A stretch of DNA of 64,000 bases, from positions 103,149-167,148 of the forward strand of contig KV423978.1 of NCBI GenBank assembly GCA_001632435.1, in the 5' to 3' direction. This DNA comes from Calocera cornea HHB12733. Taxonomy: Eukaryota; Basidiomycota; Dacrymycetes; Dacrymycetales; Dacrymycetaceae. Under the pieces are notes generated by a model that worked only from the letters and a program-made list of their open reading frames with translations, was not told where the DNA came from and made no database searches. Shown piece after piece: positions 1 to 11,485 of this stretch (its first letter is position 1; every line of letters begins with the position of its first letter). Both the position numbers and the translations under genes were made by a program.

Positions 1-493
1 CATCATCGTGTTGCGGGTGCGGCTCACGCGGGGAATGCGGGAACTACGGGCGGTCGAGGCAGCTGGACATGTGAAGCAGGTGGACGATAGTGGCGAGAAG
101 GCATGAGCTACTGCAGATTTCTTGGCTATTATTACCAGCTAGTGTCACACAATGACATGCGCAGATCAATATGGCGGACAGGAGTAATGTACAGTATCAG
201 TGTCGAGACTGCATTTGCATCTGATGAGCAGACGCTGCAAGAATACAAATGAGCGCCCACGTGCGGAGGTTCCTGAACGTGCTCGCCGCCCTGAGGAGCG
301 GTGCACAGCAGGAGCTCGTCGCGCCTGACACGATTACCGGCTGAACGGTCGACAAGCCAGCGGATCGCCAGCGCCCGCCAATTCGCCCAGCGTCCGACAA
401 CCCGACAGACAGCCTGTGGAGAGCCAGCCTCGAGGTGCCAGCGCAGGCTTGATCCCTCCCCTCTCCCAAGCCTCGAGCCATCGCACGACCACG

Positions 494-1510
494 ATGGTGC
501 TTCTCGCCCTACTTCTGCCTGCAATCTCATTGCCCGCCTTCGTCCATGCTTTCACCTTCACGATCAACGAAGCCCCGGTGCAGTGCGGGCAGCTCACGCT
601 CAACTGGACAGGTGGTGTGGCTCCATACGAAGTCACCCTCCTCCCCCTCAATGGCATCAACACCACCACGGCCGTCTGGACGGACAGCCTCATCGATACC
701 AACATCACGACAACATCGTGGACGTATCCAGTCAAGTTTCCGGCAGGGCTGAACTTTACGCTCGTGATGAGCGACGCCACGGGTTTCGGAACCGGGGGCA
801 CCTCGCAGATCTACACTGTCGCAAACAGCTCCGATTCGTCGTGCTTACCGGCAGCCCTTCACCCGCTCCAGTTCTTCTTCGAGCTCGAAAACAACACACG
901 AATAGTCCAGTGTGACCAGATCAACTTTCAGATCTCGGGTGCGGTCGCACTCCCCGTCACCCTCCGCGGCATCGTCCCGGGCGGCGAGAGTTGGCAATAT
1001 GTTACCCCGTCCTTCCTCACATCAAACAACTGGCCCGCGGGATGGAGCGAGAAGCAGATGAACTGGACACTGCAGTTGATCCAGGGCACTCAGGTCGCGT
1101 TCATGCTGGGAGACCAGACAGGCCCAGGATCAGGAGGCACAACCCAGCTGCTGACCGTCTCGGCGGGCAGTTCAGACAGCTGTCTTTCCCAAGGGTACTT
1201 CAGCACCACGCCTGCTCCAGCAGCGGGCGCCGCCCTCGAGACTGCTCCGGCATCGAGCCCCAGCGCGACTGCAGCGGGCACCTCGTCCGGATCGACATCT
1301 CACACTGGTGCTATCGTGGGCGGCGTCATTGGAGGGTTGGCGGGTATCGTCTTGCTGATTGGTGGCATCATGTTCCTGATGCGCCGATACAACAAGCGAA
1401 AGCGCCAGCGCCGCCTTCAAAGCATCAACTTGCAGACATATACCAGAGGTCACCGGACGCGGCTGCAAGATTCAGTCGACTCAAAATCAGGATTCATCAT
1501 TGAAGAATGA
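494..1510 (+). CDS. Secreted-type single-pass membrane protein with duplicated extracellular domain
   Basis: Intronless, 338 residues. The ATG at 494 is preferred over an in-frame ATG at 416 because it opens directly into a signal peptide (MVLLALLLPAISLPAFVHA). The lumenal part holds two related segments, each starting with a Cys-containing strand (CGQLTLNWTGG and CDQINFQISG) and carrying N-glycosylation sequons. A Ser/Thr/Ala-rich stalk follows, then one membrane span (about residues 273-295, Gly/Ile-rich), then a basic stop-transfer (RRYNKRKRQRR) and a tail of about 40 residues. This fits a basidiomycete cell-surface protein of the Kre9/Knh1-like or Ser-Thr-rich wall-associated type. Surface localisation is inferred; the biochemical role is unknown. 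Confidence 0.75.
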   Translation: MVLLALLLPAISLPAFVHAFTFTINEAPVQCGQLTLNWTGGVAPYEVTLLPLNGINTTTAVWTDSLIDTNITTTSWTYPVKFPAGLNFTLVMSDATGFGTGGTSQIYTVANSSDSSCLPAALHPLQFFFELENNTRIVQCDQINFQISGAVALPVTLRGIVPGGESWQYVTPSFLTSNNWPAGWSEKQMNWTLQLIQGTQVAFMLGDQTGPGSGGTTQLLTVSAGSSDSCLSQGYFSTTPAPAAGAALETAPASSPSATAAGTSSGSTSHTGAIVGGVIGGLAGIVLLIGGIMFLMRRYNKRKRQRRLQSINLQTYTRGHRTRLQDSVDSKSGFIIEE

Positions 1511-1785
1511 GCCTTGGAAACTGGAAGGTTGGATACGGGTCCCTTCTGTACGGTCTTTGTAGGATATGCGCATGTAATGCCCCGTCCATGTCGATAACCA
1601 TTTCACTATCTTATATTCATCATGTGTGAGGAAGCCAACGAAATTAGATGCAAGCTTTAGGATTCTCTAGTTCCGTTTCAAATCTCCGGTGCCCAACCAT
1701 ACATACACACGCGCGTTGAAGGTGAGTGTTCATAAAAAGACAAAAATAACAATCGAATGGTAGATGATACAAGTGCCAACACCCC
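1511..1785. other. Convergent intergenic spacer
   Basis: This spacer lies between two convergent genes. It is AT-richer than its flanks and has candidate polyadenylation sequences such as the tail around 1730-1756. No gene or repeat is seen. Confidence 0.5.
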
Positions 1786-4351
1786 TCAGACAACGATCTT
1801 CGCCCTGACGTTACCTCTGCTCAAGGTCCTTCCTCGAGGAGGCTCCCCTTCAATGACGCGCCGTGCAGCCTCGCCTTCCAACACGACCGGGCTGCTGTTG
1901 TTGCTGCTGCCCGATGGAGCGACGATGACGACCGGGGGCGGTATGGGCTTTGGGATCCGAATGCAGAATAGGCAAATCAAGGCCGTCCCAGCACAGACGC
2001 ACGCGGCAACGAAGACCATCTTTGGGAAGACCCCAACGGTGAGAGCGAACAACGTGCCAAAAAGGGCCGGTCCCAGGACTTGAGTGCACAGAGCGCTCAT
2101 GACACTCATCGCACCGAAAAGCCGCCCAGTCTCATCTTCGTTCTTCAACAAGCCCAACGCAAGCGATTGCATTGCGGGACTGTAGCCCCCACCGAATGCG
2201 CCGAAGAGCGTAGCGATGGTCCAACTGGTGGGTCCTTGGGCAGACGCCTGCCCAACTTCGCACAGAAACTCGATTCCGATGGAGGCGCGGGCGACATAGA
2301 GATCGAACCGGGGGCTATGCTGATACCGCTTGACAGCTTCGGCGTGAGCCGCACGGCCGGCATCTGCAGTTGGGGGTGGGGTTGCTGGGGTCTGACCATT
2401 GGATGACTGCAGTGGCTCAGCCTCCTCAATAGGTAGTGAGATCGCTTGTTCGGGTTTGGGTCGAAGGTACTTGAGAATCAGGGGCAGTATGACAACAAGG
2501 TGGAAGGCTCGAACAACTCCGACCAAGCTCAACCAGTATCCAAGCTGTCATACGTAAGCATTGTCGTTCGGCAGACAAAATGTTTCTACACTCACTCGCT
2601 GAGCATCCCATCCAAATGTCTTCTGAGCGTATTGGAACTTGAGACTGTACAGGCCCTTCCAATGGCTGTCAGCACTAAGTCCCATTATCAATATGAGCCT
2701 CGCTCACAATCATGAGGCCTGCAACTCCGTAGCAAGTAGCCATGAAGGTCAGATTCCAGTCACGCTTCCCGATTGCGTAGCCCGCTTGGCCAGGGATAGC
2801 CTTGGTAGGTGCAAACAACGCAAGCGGGCTCAGGAAGCCAAAGAACGGCCTGACGACCTTCCATGCGGTCAGCACAGCACCGCGCGGGCCCATACGCAGC
2901 CTTGAGATTTCCTCTTCTTCCTCGCGATGTGCGCGTTTCCTCATTTCATTCTTCTTCGCGATCCGCTTCCGAGCTGCCATGGAAAGAGATTCGGGGATGA
3001 AGACCGTGATGGCAATGGCGTAGAGGATGTGTCCCAAAGTAGTCAAGTAAAAGACGGATAGAAGGTCGTCCGTGTATTTGATGAGAAGCGATCCAAGAGA
3101 CGGCCCGAGCCCAATGCCGGTGAAGATGAGGCCAGCATAGAGCGAGAACATACGACCGCGAGCCTCCGGAGGAGTGCTGTCACCGACATAGGCATGGGCG
3201 GCGGCAGTCGCGGTCGGCATACCTCCGACGAGACCGTCAATTACAGGCCCGACGACAAGAAACCGATATCCACCGGGCAAATAATCTGACGCATGAGCGA
3301 CAAGGAGGAAATTTGCATCACTGGACATAACTCATTCAGCCTTTGCGCGACATATCTAAATCGAAGCACGTACGTGACAAGCACACCCGCAATACTGATA
3401 GCCAGGATACGTGTACGACCCCATACATCGGACTTGGACGACCAGTAACCAGTAGTGAGGACAGCGAGTAGACCCATGAGCGTTGTCATCGCTATAGTGC
3501 ATGAGTTACAACCCGAAAGAGGGAGGTGCAAAGACATACCGGTCGAGATTTTGGCTACTTCAGCTTGCACGACGGGATCTGCGCGGCAGAGCGCGGAGGG
3601 GGACTTCACACCGCCCTTGTAAGCCGACGCCGGGGGATCTGGCCTCCATCTATACGCTTCCTGAACGTAGTTGAGGAGCTCCACGCTGTCCTGTGCCTCT
3701 CCCGGATGACCCGGAACAACAGGGCCAGGACCCGTGTGAACAAGTTCCTCTTGCGGGTGGCCCGGCATGAGGATAGGCGGATCGTGAGACGAGTACTCGG
3801 GCCTGTGTTCGCGACAGACGAGCTTGTTGTAGACCTCAACCTTCGGTGCCATCGTCATAGAGCTGAGTGTCGAAGATACCAGCAAGGTGGGTATAAGCCT
3901 GGCCATGGCAGTGAGAAACTTGCTGCAGGGAGGAAAGGGATGTGACTCACCACCAAGGCGAAGGACGCTTGTACCAGGGCCGGGACTCGAAGTCGTCCTC
4001 TCCGTCGTCATCATCGCCGCCACCGGATAGAAGCGAAGTGGTCTCTTCAGGACTTTCCTCGATCACAGTCTCGTCCACGGTCTCGGAGGTGATCCTGACA
4101 CCTCTGTTCCTCATCCTCAGCTGCTCCTCCTCGTGCACCATAGACGGGTCATAGAGCTCGCTCTCAAGACGAGGGACAAAGCTCTCGGCGATACCCGTGT
4201 CGCATCCACCATCCGCCGAAGTGAGACCGGAGGGTTCGGGGAGGAAGGTCATCGAGTCGCTAGCGGAGGCTGTGTGGACATGATGGCGGCTGGCTCCCGT
4301 TCGAGAGGAGATTCGAGAGGAGGATATGGTTGATTTCCGCTGGTCGGACAT
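1786..4351 (-). CDS. MFS transporter, TetA/YCR023C-like fungal family
   Basis: A six-exon model resolves cleanly: 4351-3951, 3898-3540, 3491-3374, 3320-2708, 2655-2596 and 2544-1786. The total is 2310 nt (769 aa), all introns are GT-AG, and lengths run from 48 to 53 nt. The acidic Ser-rich cytosolic N-terminus (SLLSGGGDDDDGEDD) is followed by RPSPWWLIP at the first membrane span. The signature loop DVWGRTRILAIS lies between helices 2 and 3, and a long charged central loop (KKNEMRKRAHREEEEE) separates the two six-helix halves. The second half begins near KRDWNLTF. The substrate is unknown; drug or metabolite export is inferred from the family only. Vacuolar or plasma membrane location cannot be decided. 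Confidence 0.88.
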
Positions 4352-5519
4352 TTTGGCTCTCGAGCGGATAATGAAGGATAAGAGACAAGGGAGAGGAGAG
4401 GATTAGATGGGTGACAGGGCGGCGGGGCTGATAATTTGCAGGTGAGGTGCCGAACTGATGGAAACTCCTGTAGGACGGAGAAGGCCGCGGGGAGGGAGGA
4501 GCGTCTGACGGGGGTGTGGATACGGCGAGGCGGTGGGAGTGACGATGCGATCAGCTGATAGGGGGCGGGGGGGTATATAAGCTAGAGGGCGTCGACGAAG
4601 GAGAGGGCGGGCATTGGTCAGAGAGAGCGGAAGCCGGCGAGGACTGTGCTGTGGCACGGAGGCCCGCAGCGCCAAATGGACGACGGGATTGAAGGGAGGG
4701 GAAGGTGCGGGAGGGGGAGGGGTGGGTGGCCGAGCATATATCTGGCAAGGCGCGCGTTCTAAATGTGGGCGGTCATGCCGGCCTCATTCCGATTCACCCG
4801 GTCCACCCACGCGTGCCCCTCGTCCGACGCCATTCGGCATTCGCCAGCAATGCCACAAGATGAGATAATCACTCCAAATCAACCGCTGATAACCACAATC
4901 ACAAATCGCAATCACCACCCACGCGCTCCATACATTCCACCTCGGACTGCGCCAACGTCAGCTAACATCGGACATTGCACCCGACGATATGCATGAGCCG
5001 CACGGGCGCTACCCGCGACATAGTGCATGAGCCACACATAGCGATAGAAAGCGTCAGGTACGCGACATGTCGGCACCCGAATGGCAACTGCGCCGGCCAG
5101 CCACCATGCTGTGCACCTCAATGCTCCACATCGTCTTTTTTATAAGGTGAGCCAGAACGCACAAGTACGGACAGGGAGGCCCGCCGGGGACACAGACCCA
5201 GATCATAGAATGATGTCACTTACATACCCTTCATCCCTCATCGCCGGCACCACGCGGTTTCAGAAACGGTTGCCATCACTCCGCTTTGAGCACTTCTTCC
5301 AATCTGTCGCTGGGGAACTGGAGCTCCCTGCGCAGTGGCCAGTATAGTGACCAGTTGATTGTAGTTGTCATTTCTTCATACCACGGGAGTAGTTGCTTCC
5401 CCGCAACTGTATATCCATTAGCTTTCCATAGCAGTGCCGTGGCAGGAGAGGAGCCCAAAGCGGAAACAAAGAGCACTCAGACGTAATCAAATGGATGCCC
5501 TCATTTACTCCCGGACGGG
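4352..5519. promoter_or_regulatory. Upstream region of the minus-strand MFS gene and spacer
   Basis: About 1.2 kb without a convincing gene. The first part is GC-rich with pyrimidine/purine-biased tracts. It contains a TATA-like sequence (GGTATATAAGC) around 4572, more than 200 bp upstream of the MFS start. Short ORFs here lack codon structure. From about 5400 the sequence grades into the 18-nt repeat array. Confidence 0.4.
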
Positions 5520-6345
5520 AAACAGGTTTACTTATACATGGGATGATGTCTTTGCTCCCTTTGGGGTTGTGTTTACTTCCGCTTGGTGTCTTTGCGTCCG
5601 CGGAATACATTTCTTTCCGCTGCTCATATTTACTTCCGCTGAATGTGCTTGCTTCCGCCCCAACATTTACTTCCCAGAATATCTTTGCTTCCGTATGTAG
5701 TTTGGGTCCGCTGGTCATTTTGCTTGCGGCTTGCCGTTCGCTTGCGGTGTGCAGCTTACCCCCGCTGCATAAGGTTTGCTTCCCCCTTTCAGTTTACTTC
5801 CGCTATGCGCTTTGAATACGCCTATGATTCTGCTTCCGCTTGCCAGATTACTTCCTGGATGTAGGTTGCTTCCGCTTTTACAATTTACTTCCTTTCCTAC
5901 TAATTTTCTTCCGCTTCAAGATATGCTTCCGTTTGGTTTGGGAATTTTTCCCTTTTTTTTCTTCCGTTAGTTTATCTGCTTCCGCTTGTGTTTCGCTTCC
6001 CTACGTCACTTACTTCCGCTGTGGCGTCTCTTCCGCTCCGCTTCTGCTTCCGTCTCCGCTTCTCCTTCGGTTTCGTGTTCTGCGTCCGCTTTACAATTTG
6101 CTTCCTCTCAGAGGGTTGATTTGGCAAGGGTGGTTGCTTCCGTTTAGTCACTTGTCTACGGTTTTGGATTTGCATCCGCTCAGCAATGTACCAATGTTTC
6201 GCTTCCGCTTAAAGTCCCGCGACCGTTGGAGGCTTACTTCCGTTCAATCCTATGTTTCTCCTTCCATATATTTATTTCCGCTCACAACAGCTTTCTTCCG
6301 TTATGGCTTCATTACTTCCGCTGGAAGGTTTGCTTCCGGCCGCTT
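5520..6345 (+). repeat. 18-nt-period degenerate array, block A1
   Basis: Roughly forty units of a short motif follow each other at a dominant spacing of 18 nt. The consensus on this strand is TTTGCTTCCGCT followed by six variable bases; TTTACTTCCGCT is the commonest variant. Occasional 17-, 19-, 20- and 21-nt units break the register. All three forward frames are open because the conserved core contains no stop, giving hexapeptide-like translations (FASAxx, LLPLxx, CFRxxx). The frame shifts repeatedly, so this is read as a DNA repeat and not a protein. It lies upstream of the 6839-8778 transporter. Confidence 0.85.
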
Positions 6346-6838
6346 GGTGCAAAGCTTAGAAGTCCTCCGAGGTCTGGCATTAGTTTGACTCCGTCAGTTG
6401 GCCTGGAAGAGCTCTCTCTCCGCGCAGGACGCAGAGCGAAGATCGAGGGATCAGTGTAGTCCCCGCTTTCTTTCCCAGCCATACCTCGTGACCACCAGCA
6501 ACCCACGGCGGCGCGGGGTTGCGGTGAATCCTTATCAGCAGTCCCACGCGACCATCGCAAGGGTCCCTTCTCAGCCCGGGGGCGTCATGACGTCGCCGCT
6601 TCCGGCACCCCCAGGGCAAACCCTGAACCTCTTCACCTCCGAGTCCGGCCTGCTCTGGGCGCCACTCGCCTCCAAGCTAGTCTCGAAAACCTGGTTATCA
6701 GCAACGCAAGCCCAGAGCAGGGTTCCTCCCTTTGCTCCGCTCCTCCATCTCCCGTTCAAGGGAGGGCTTACCGAACCTTCTTTCTGTCCTCGGGCGTAGC
6801 CAGGACTTCTGTTTGTTATCTGCTGCCCTGTCGGAGTA
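6346..6838 (+). promoter_or_regulatory. Promoter/5' leader of the Fmp42-like transporter
   Basis: This region lies between the repeat array and the transporter start. It is GC-balanced, with pyrimidine-rich stretches close to the ATG. Short ORFs are present on both strands but none has recognisable content. Confidence 0.35.
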
Positions 6839-8778
6839 ATGGATGCCGAACAAGCGTCAGGCATTCCCAAGGAGCAGCGAGAGGCGCTGCAACAGTTTGA
6901 GGAACCGCGATCCCTTCGATTCTTTCAGGTCGCTGCCGCTGTGCTCTACTGCCTATTCGCGAGCGGTGTGATTTTCGGCTACGCAGGTAAGCCCCTGGTA
7001 CCTATGCCCGACGTGCTCCTTGCTGGGATTGACAAGGTTTTGTGTTAAGCATTGAAACCTGTTCTTATCTCGGAAGGTGTTTATCGACACCTCTGCACGC
7101 CAGATGAGATCAGCTCTCACGTACGAGTATGTCGCGAGCAAGAGCTCAGGCTCAATCTGATGTTCAACATCGCCGCCGTAACGACCAATGTGAGCGCCTA
7201 TCTGCTGGTTATCTCTAGCGTGCTGTTTACCCGTGCCCTTCCTAGGCTGCGGCGTTACCTGTCGGCGCGACTCTCGATCGCTTCGGTCCTCGGATGACCA
7301 GTCTCGTCGGCTGCGTCTTCTTATTCTTGGGCCCGATATTACTGGCGCTTGCTCCCCTCATACCAGTGGACTCATTCGACGGATTCATCCCCGGATATCT
7401 GCTTCTTGCCCTCGGTGGTCCCTGCATCTTCATCTCCACATTCCAGCTTTCAAACGCATTCCCAATCAACTCAGGACTAGTGCTCAGTTGCCTAACGGGT
7501 GCGTTCGATTCCAGCAGTGCAGTATGGCTCGGTTATCGTCTTCTGTATCAGTCCACGGCCGACCCTGAAGACCCGACTGGCAAGGGCACGATCAGCTTGA
7601 CCATGTTCTTTGCTTGCTATTGTGTGGTACCGGTCATCATTGCTATCCTCCAGTTAACCATCATGCCGAAGCACAGCTACAAGAGTATGGGCGAAATCGT
7701 TAAAGAAATTGAGGAGGCACCGCTCGATGGCCACGACGAAGCTGTGTCTGACGAAGAGATCAACGACCCTATGCCAGCAGCGGCCCCCGCAACCGTATCG
7801 GATACACCCGTCGAGAGCCATGAACACGAAGTGCACGTTCGTATCGTCGAGCCGGAGCCGACGGAGCACACATCTCTTTTGGGGGCGAGACGCAAGAGCA
7901 GTGCAGCCGACATCAGGCGCAGACGGCGGTCCAGCGCAGTCGGTCAGATATCAGCCATCATAGGACACGAGGCGACAGACAGTGCTCAGAAGAAGGAGGA
8001 GAAGAAGAGGGCAATCAGCGGGGTTTGGGGTGCTTTGCATGGCAAACCTGCTCTGCGACAAATCGGAAGCTTCTGGTTCATGTGAGCACCCCTAGCATGT
8101 CATTGATCATTATCTGACCAAATCATTCGAAGTTTCGTCGTTCTTTTCGTCATGCTGCAGATGCTGCGTACCAACTACTTTATCGCCACGGTTCGACCCC
8201 AGTATGAATACCTGTTGGGCTCGTGGGATCGGTCGCTAGTCATCAATGGCTTCTTCGACCTGGCACTCCCCCTCGGCGGGCTCATTTCTATCCCCTTTAT
8301 CGGCACGCTGCTCGATTACACGTCGACGGTCTTTACGCTCTCGGTGCTTGTGCTGTCGGCCGCCGTCATTGGATGTCTAGGCCTCATTCCACGATCCATG
8401 GTAGCGGGGTACGCCAATATCGCTTTGTTTGTCGTCTACCGACCCTTCTTCTACACCTCCATATCCGATTATGCGGCAAAGGTGTTCGGATTTGAGACGT
8501 TTGGCACGGTATATGGGCTCATCATTTGCACTTCCGGCCTATTCAACCTGGTCCAGTCAGCTCTTGACTACGTCACAGTCCACATACATCAAGGCAACCC
8601 AATCCCGGTGAACCTCGGCCTGCTTATTTCCGGGCTGATAGTTGGCAGTTCGTTTGTTGCCTTTGTCGCAACCCAAGTGGGACGGATAAAGAGAGAAAAG
8701 GCACGAGAAGCTCTAGAAGAAGAAGCTGAGGCAGCTGAGGAGCTGCTGGTGCCAGATGGGACCAATGTATATCGTTAG
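6839..8778 (+). CDS. MFS transporter, Fmp42/SLC43-like
   Basis: Four exons join in frame: 6839-6986, 7050-7189, 7246-8081 and 8133-8778 (1770 nt, 589 aa). Splicing gives continuous family signatures: GYAALKPVL in helix 1, then VTTNAAALPVGATLDRFGPR, which is the helix 2-3 loop of this subgroup. A long acidic cytosolic loop (TEHTSLLGARRKSS) follows helix 6. The C-terminal half has FNLVQSALDYV and ends in a coiled, acidic tail (EALEEEAEAAEELL). Yeast Fmp42 and animal SLC43 members are the nearest families I recognise; SLC43 members transport large neutral amino acids. The substrate here is inferred only. The protein is likely vacuolar or plasma membrane. Confidence 0.9.
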
Positions 8779-9043
8779 AGAACTTATTATACTGTAGCGG
8801 GACATTCGGAATACAAACTGGGCACCGTGCGAACATACTCCAGGATGCGATGTCCCACAACGCGCCCCAGGCAGGAAGCTACGGAGTCAGTACAGACGGT
8901 GGTCGTGCTACAGTAAGATGCGAGGCAGTGCCCACACAACACATCCCGACTCGGAAACCTCCGCGTGCAATGTGGCGCGTCCTCAATCACTGCCCAAACG
9001 TCCATTCAAGTGGAATTCAACTCATCCGTATCCATATCGTGAA

Positions 9044-9738
9044 ATGGTACTTTCATTGGTGGCGGACGACATGCGCTTATTGAATCCCTTAACAGTCAGG
9101 AACTGTTGATATCCCAGATGATGTGAAGAAGAGTCTGCGGAAGTTCCGTTTCGCGAGAAGGGACGCTGGAAGCGCTGCTTTGATCGGTAGGTTTACCCAT
9201 CCTCGAAGGAGGAGATTGACATGGTTACATCCTCCTCAAGTCAAGATCAATAAGGCCAAGCTGATTATGGAAGAAGAAGAGCAGTTTGATTCAATTTCGC
9301 TCGAGGATCTGTCCGAAGGTACAGCTTAGACGCATTTGTATGTGCGAGGCTTCACGCAGATCATCGTTATTCTCGCAGAACTCCCCGAGAACTCCCCCCG
9401 CTTCGTTCTGCTGTCGTATGAACTTCATCATCGCGATGGCAGAAAGTCGTTCCCTCTTGTGTTGATCAACTGGGCGCCCTCGACATGCGAGATCGGAATG
9501 TTAACACTCCATGCTAGTTCTCTCATCCAGTTTCAAAATGCGGTAAGCGAGTGACTCAATTCCTCCAGCAAGGTGTATTGATGGCTGGCTTCCCAGGCTG
9601 ATGTATCCAAGGCGAGCCGATAGTCTAGATCCAGTCTACCTCGAAGTGTTATAACATTGTCTCATTCAGGTCATCGAAATACGGGATGGAACGGAGTCGC
9701 TCACCAAAGAGGCTATTGATGCCAAACTGCTGGTTTAG
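9044..9738 (+). CDS. Glia maturation factor homologue (ADF-H, Arp2/3 debranching)
   Basis: Six exons: 9044-9046, 9096-9186, 9241-9318, 9379-9542, 9597-9611 and 9670-9738 (420 nt, 139 aa), the normal length for GMF. The first exon is only the ATG; joining gives MSGTVDIPDDVKKSLRKFRF. The ADF-homology fold covers the whole protein, with PRFVLLSYEL, FPLVLINWAP and the C-terminal VIEIRDGTESLTKEAID. GMF binds Arp2/3 at branch points and promotes debranching of actin networks. Oddities: a 15-nt microexon (ADVSK) and a following intron with a GC donor (AAG/GCGAGC). Without that microexon the conserved ADVSKVIEI stretch would be broken, which supports the model. Confidence 0.88.
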
Positions 9739-10123
9739 TTAAAGCTGTACGATTCTATTACAAATCATAGTGTAGAATATGGGAATATCTTCTAAGCAAA
9801 ACAGGTCGGAAGACACGATGTGGGCAACCATCTCGATCCATGAGAAAGTCGGCGATTGCTGTTTGAAAGGCCTGACACCCCGTCCCAGTCAAAGTATCGC
9901 TGAGTTGGAGTTCTTAAAACCAAACAAGATTTCAATCTGCGCATGCCTAATCGCCGCCCACTCGTAATGTAATGGAGGTGAACGGCACTGTCTTTGTGGG
10001 GGCAGCGGTGAGAGAGAAAGCCTTCGTCTGGCGCGTCGATCCTTTCTACCCGCGTCTGAAAAAAAATGGTCCCGTACCCCGCTGCTCGACTCGGTCTCTT
10101 CCCTGTTGTCTACCCGTCCCGCC
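9739..10123 (+). promoter_or_regulatory. Intergenic region upstream of uL3m gene
   Basis: 385 bp between two same-strand genes. It contains a CCCCGTCCCAG-type GC box near 9880 and a pyrimidine-rich leader before the ATG at 10124. No gene or repeat is seen. Confidence 0.35.
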
Positions 10124-11289
10124 ATGGCTGCTCTCGCCGCGTTGACAACTGCATCGCATGTGCAGCCTTGTGTTCGTCCTCTGGTATTCGCCGCTCTTGC
10201 TCTATGCAGAGCGTTTTCCACTGCTGGGACAAGTACCGATGCCTCTGGCCCCAGCGTGTCCACCGGGGAGTGGAAGCCCGGGAGTCGTCGAACCGGTATT
10301 ATCGCCATAAAGAGGGGAATGACCTCTCTCTGGGACGACAATGGGGTAAGGCTACCCGTGACGGTTCTGCAGGTGCGCACATGCTTGTTTATCGTGCCTG
10401 TGTTGCGATCTGAACAGCGCCAGGTGGATAACTGCCAAGTTACGACTACCGTCTCGAAGCGAAAGAAAGCCTCAACCGAATGGTACCACGCAGTGCAGGT
10501 CGCATGCTCCGACAAGCCCGATAAGAACACTACACAGGCGATGATGGGTCACTTCGCGAAAGCCGGTGTCCCGAACAAACGCATTGTGCACGAATTTGAG
10601 GTGACGAAGGATGCCTTGGTCGAGCCTGGTCAGTCCTTGTGTCCCATGTGTTCTGTACGCCTTTAGCTCAAAGTCATGACAGGAACCACTTTATCCGCAG
10701 CACACTTTGTTCCCGGGCAATTTGTGGATTGTACAGGAACCTCGTATGTGCTCTTCTTTGCTCGATCGTGTCCCTACTTATCCACGTCCAGTATCGGCAA
10801 AGGCTTCCAAGGTGGTATGAAGAGACATGGTTTCAGCGGTTTACGGGCCAGTCACGGTGTGTCCATTTCACATCGTTCTTCTGGATCCACCGGACAGCAT
10901 CAGGTCAGTATAGTTGCTGTCTTGAAGAGGCTCTTCTGACACCCTACTAGGATCCTGGACGTGTTTTCCCTGGCAAGAAGATGCCCGGCCGGATGGGAGG
11001 AGAACATATCACAACTCAGAACTTGTTTATTGTACGGATCGACACATCATTGGACCTCATTTATATTAAGGGATGTGTGCCGGGAAACGACGGCGGATAC
11101 GTGTTCGTCCGAGATGCCGTAAGGAAGATGCATCATCATCCAATGGTGAGGGCGTTGAAAGGTATCGAGCCAGTTCTTCCTGTAGCCAAGTTGCCGTTCC
11201 CGGCCGGAACGGCGGAGCTAGCAAAAACATTGCCACCGATACTTAACGCTCCTACGGTGGACAGGGATCCTTTCCTAGCTAGAGATTAA
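10124..11289 (+). CDS. MRPL9: Mitochondrial large-subunit ribosomal protein uL3m
   Basis: The spliced protein starts at the ATG at 10124. Its N-terminus is an Ala/Arg-rich presequence ([12 protein letters not shown]). The L3 body follows: [20 protein letters not shown], then after an intron [16 protein letters not shown], then [14 protein letters not shown]. The highly conserved [15 protein letters not shown] comes next and joins to [19 protein letters not shown] across further introns. The [13 protein letters not shown] pair is the L3 signature that reaches the peptidyl-transferase centre. The C-terminus ([13 protein letters not shown]) is typical of fungal mitochondrial members. It should function in mitochondrial translation. 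At least four short introns are present; their exact ends were not all fixed. Confidence 0.92.
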
Positions 11290-11485
11290 ATGAAATGTGC
11301 TGAACCGCCATTGGTGACTGAGCGGTCCACGTCTCCAAACTTGTTATCCCGATTACCTAAGCAGCTTGCCCTAAGGTGCGTGTCATCGTCACTGCACTCT
11401 AAGGGCTACTCTCCGTCCTCGACGGTATCCTCGTCCTATTGCTATACCTCTAACACTCGGCAACGCCTGTCGTCAGCATTTTACA

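Noticed and set aside
132..801. Minus-strand ORFs near the window start
   Set aside because: They overlap the clear signal-peptide gene on the plus strand and have low-complexity, shadow-like composition.
3923..3950. A 28-nt intron in the first MFS gene
   Set aside because: GTGAGT...CTGCAG fits the splice rules and keeps the frame, but the longer choice 3899-3950 (52 nt) gives RPSPWWLIPTLLVSS, which matches the family and the size of the other introns.
5520..6345. CRISPR-like repeat-spacer array
   Set aside because: The conserved core is 12 nt with six-base variable parts, and the host is a eukaryote. No cas genes exist. The resemblance is superficial.
10106..10123. Upstream start for uL3m
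   Set aside because: The upstream codon is TTG; the ATG at 10124 begins a normal mitochondrial presequence.
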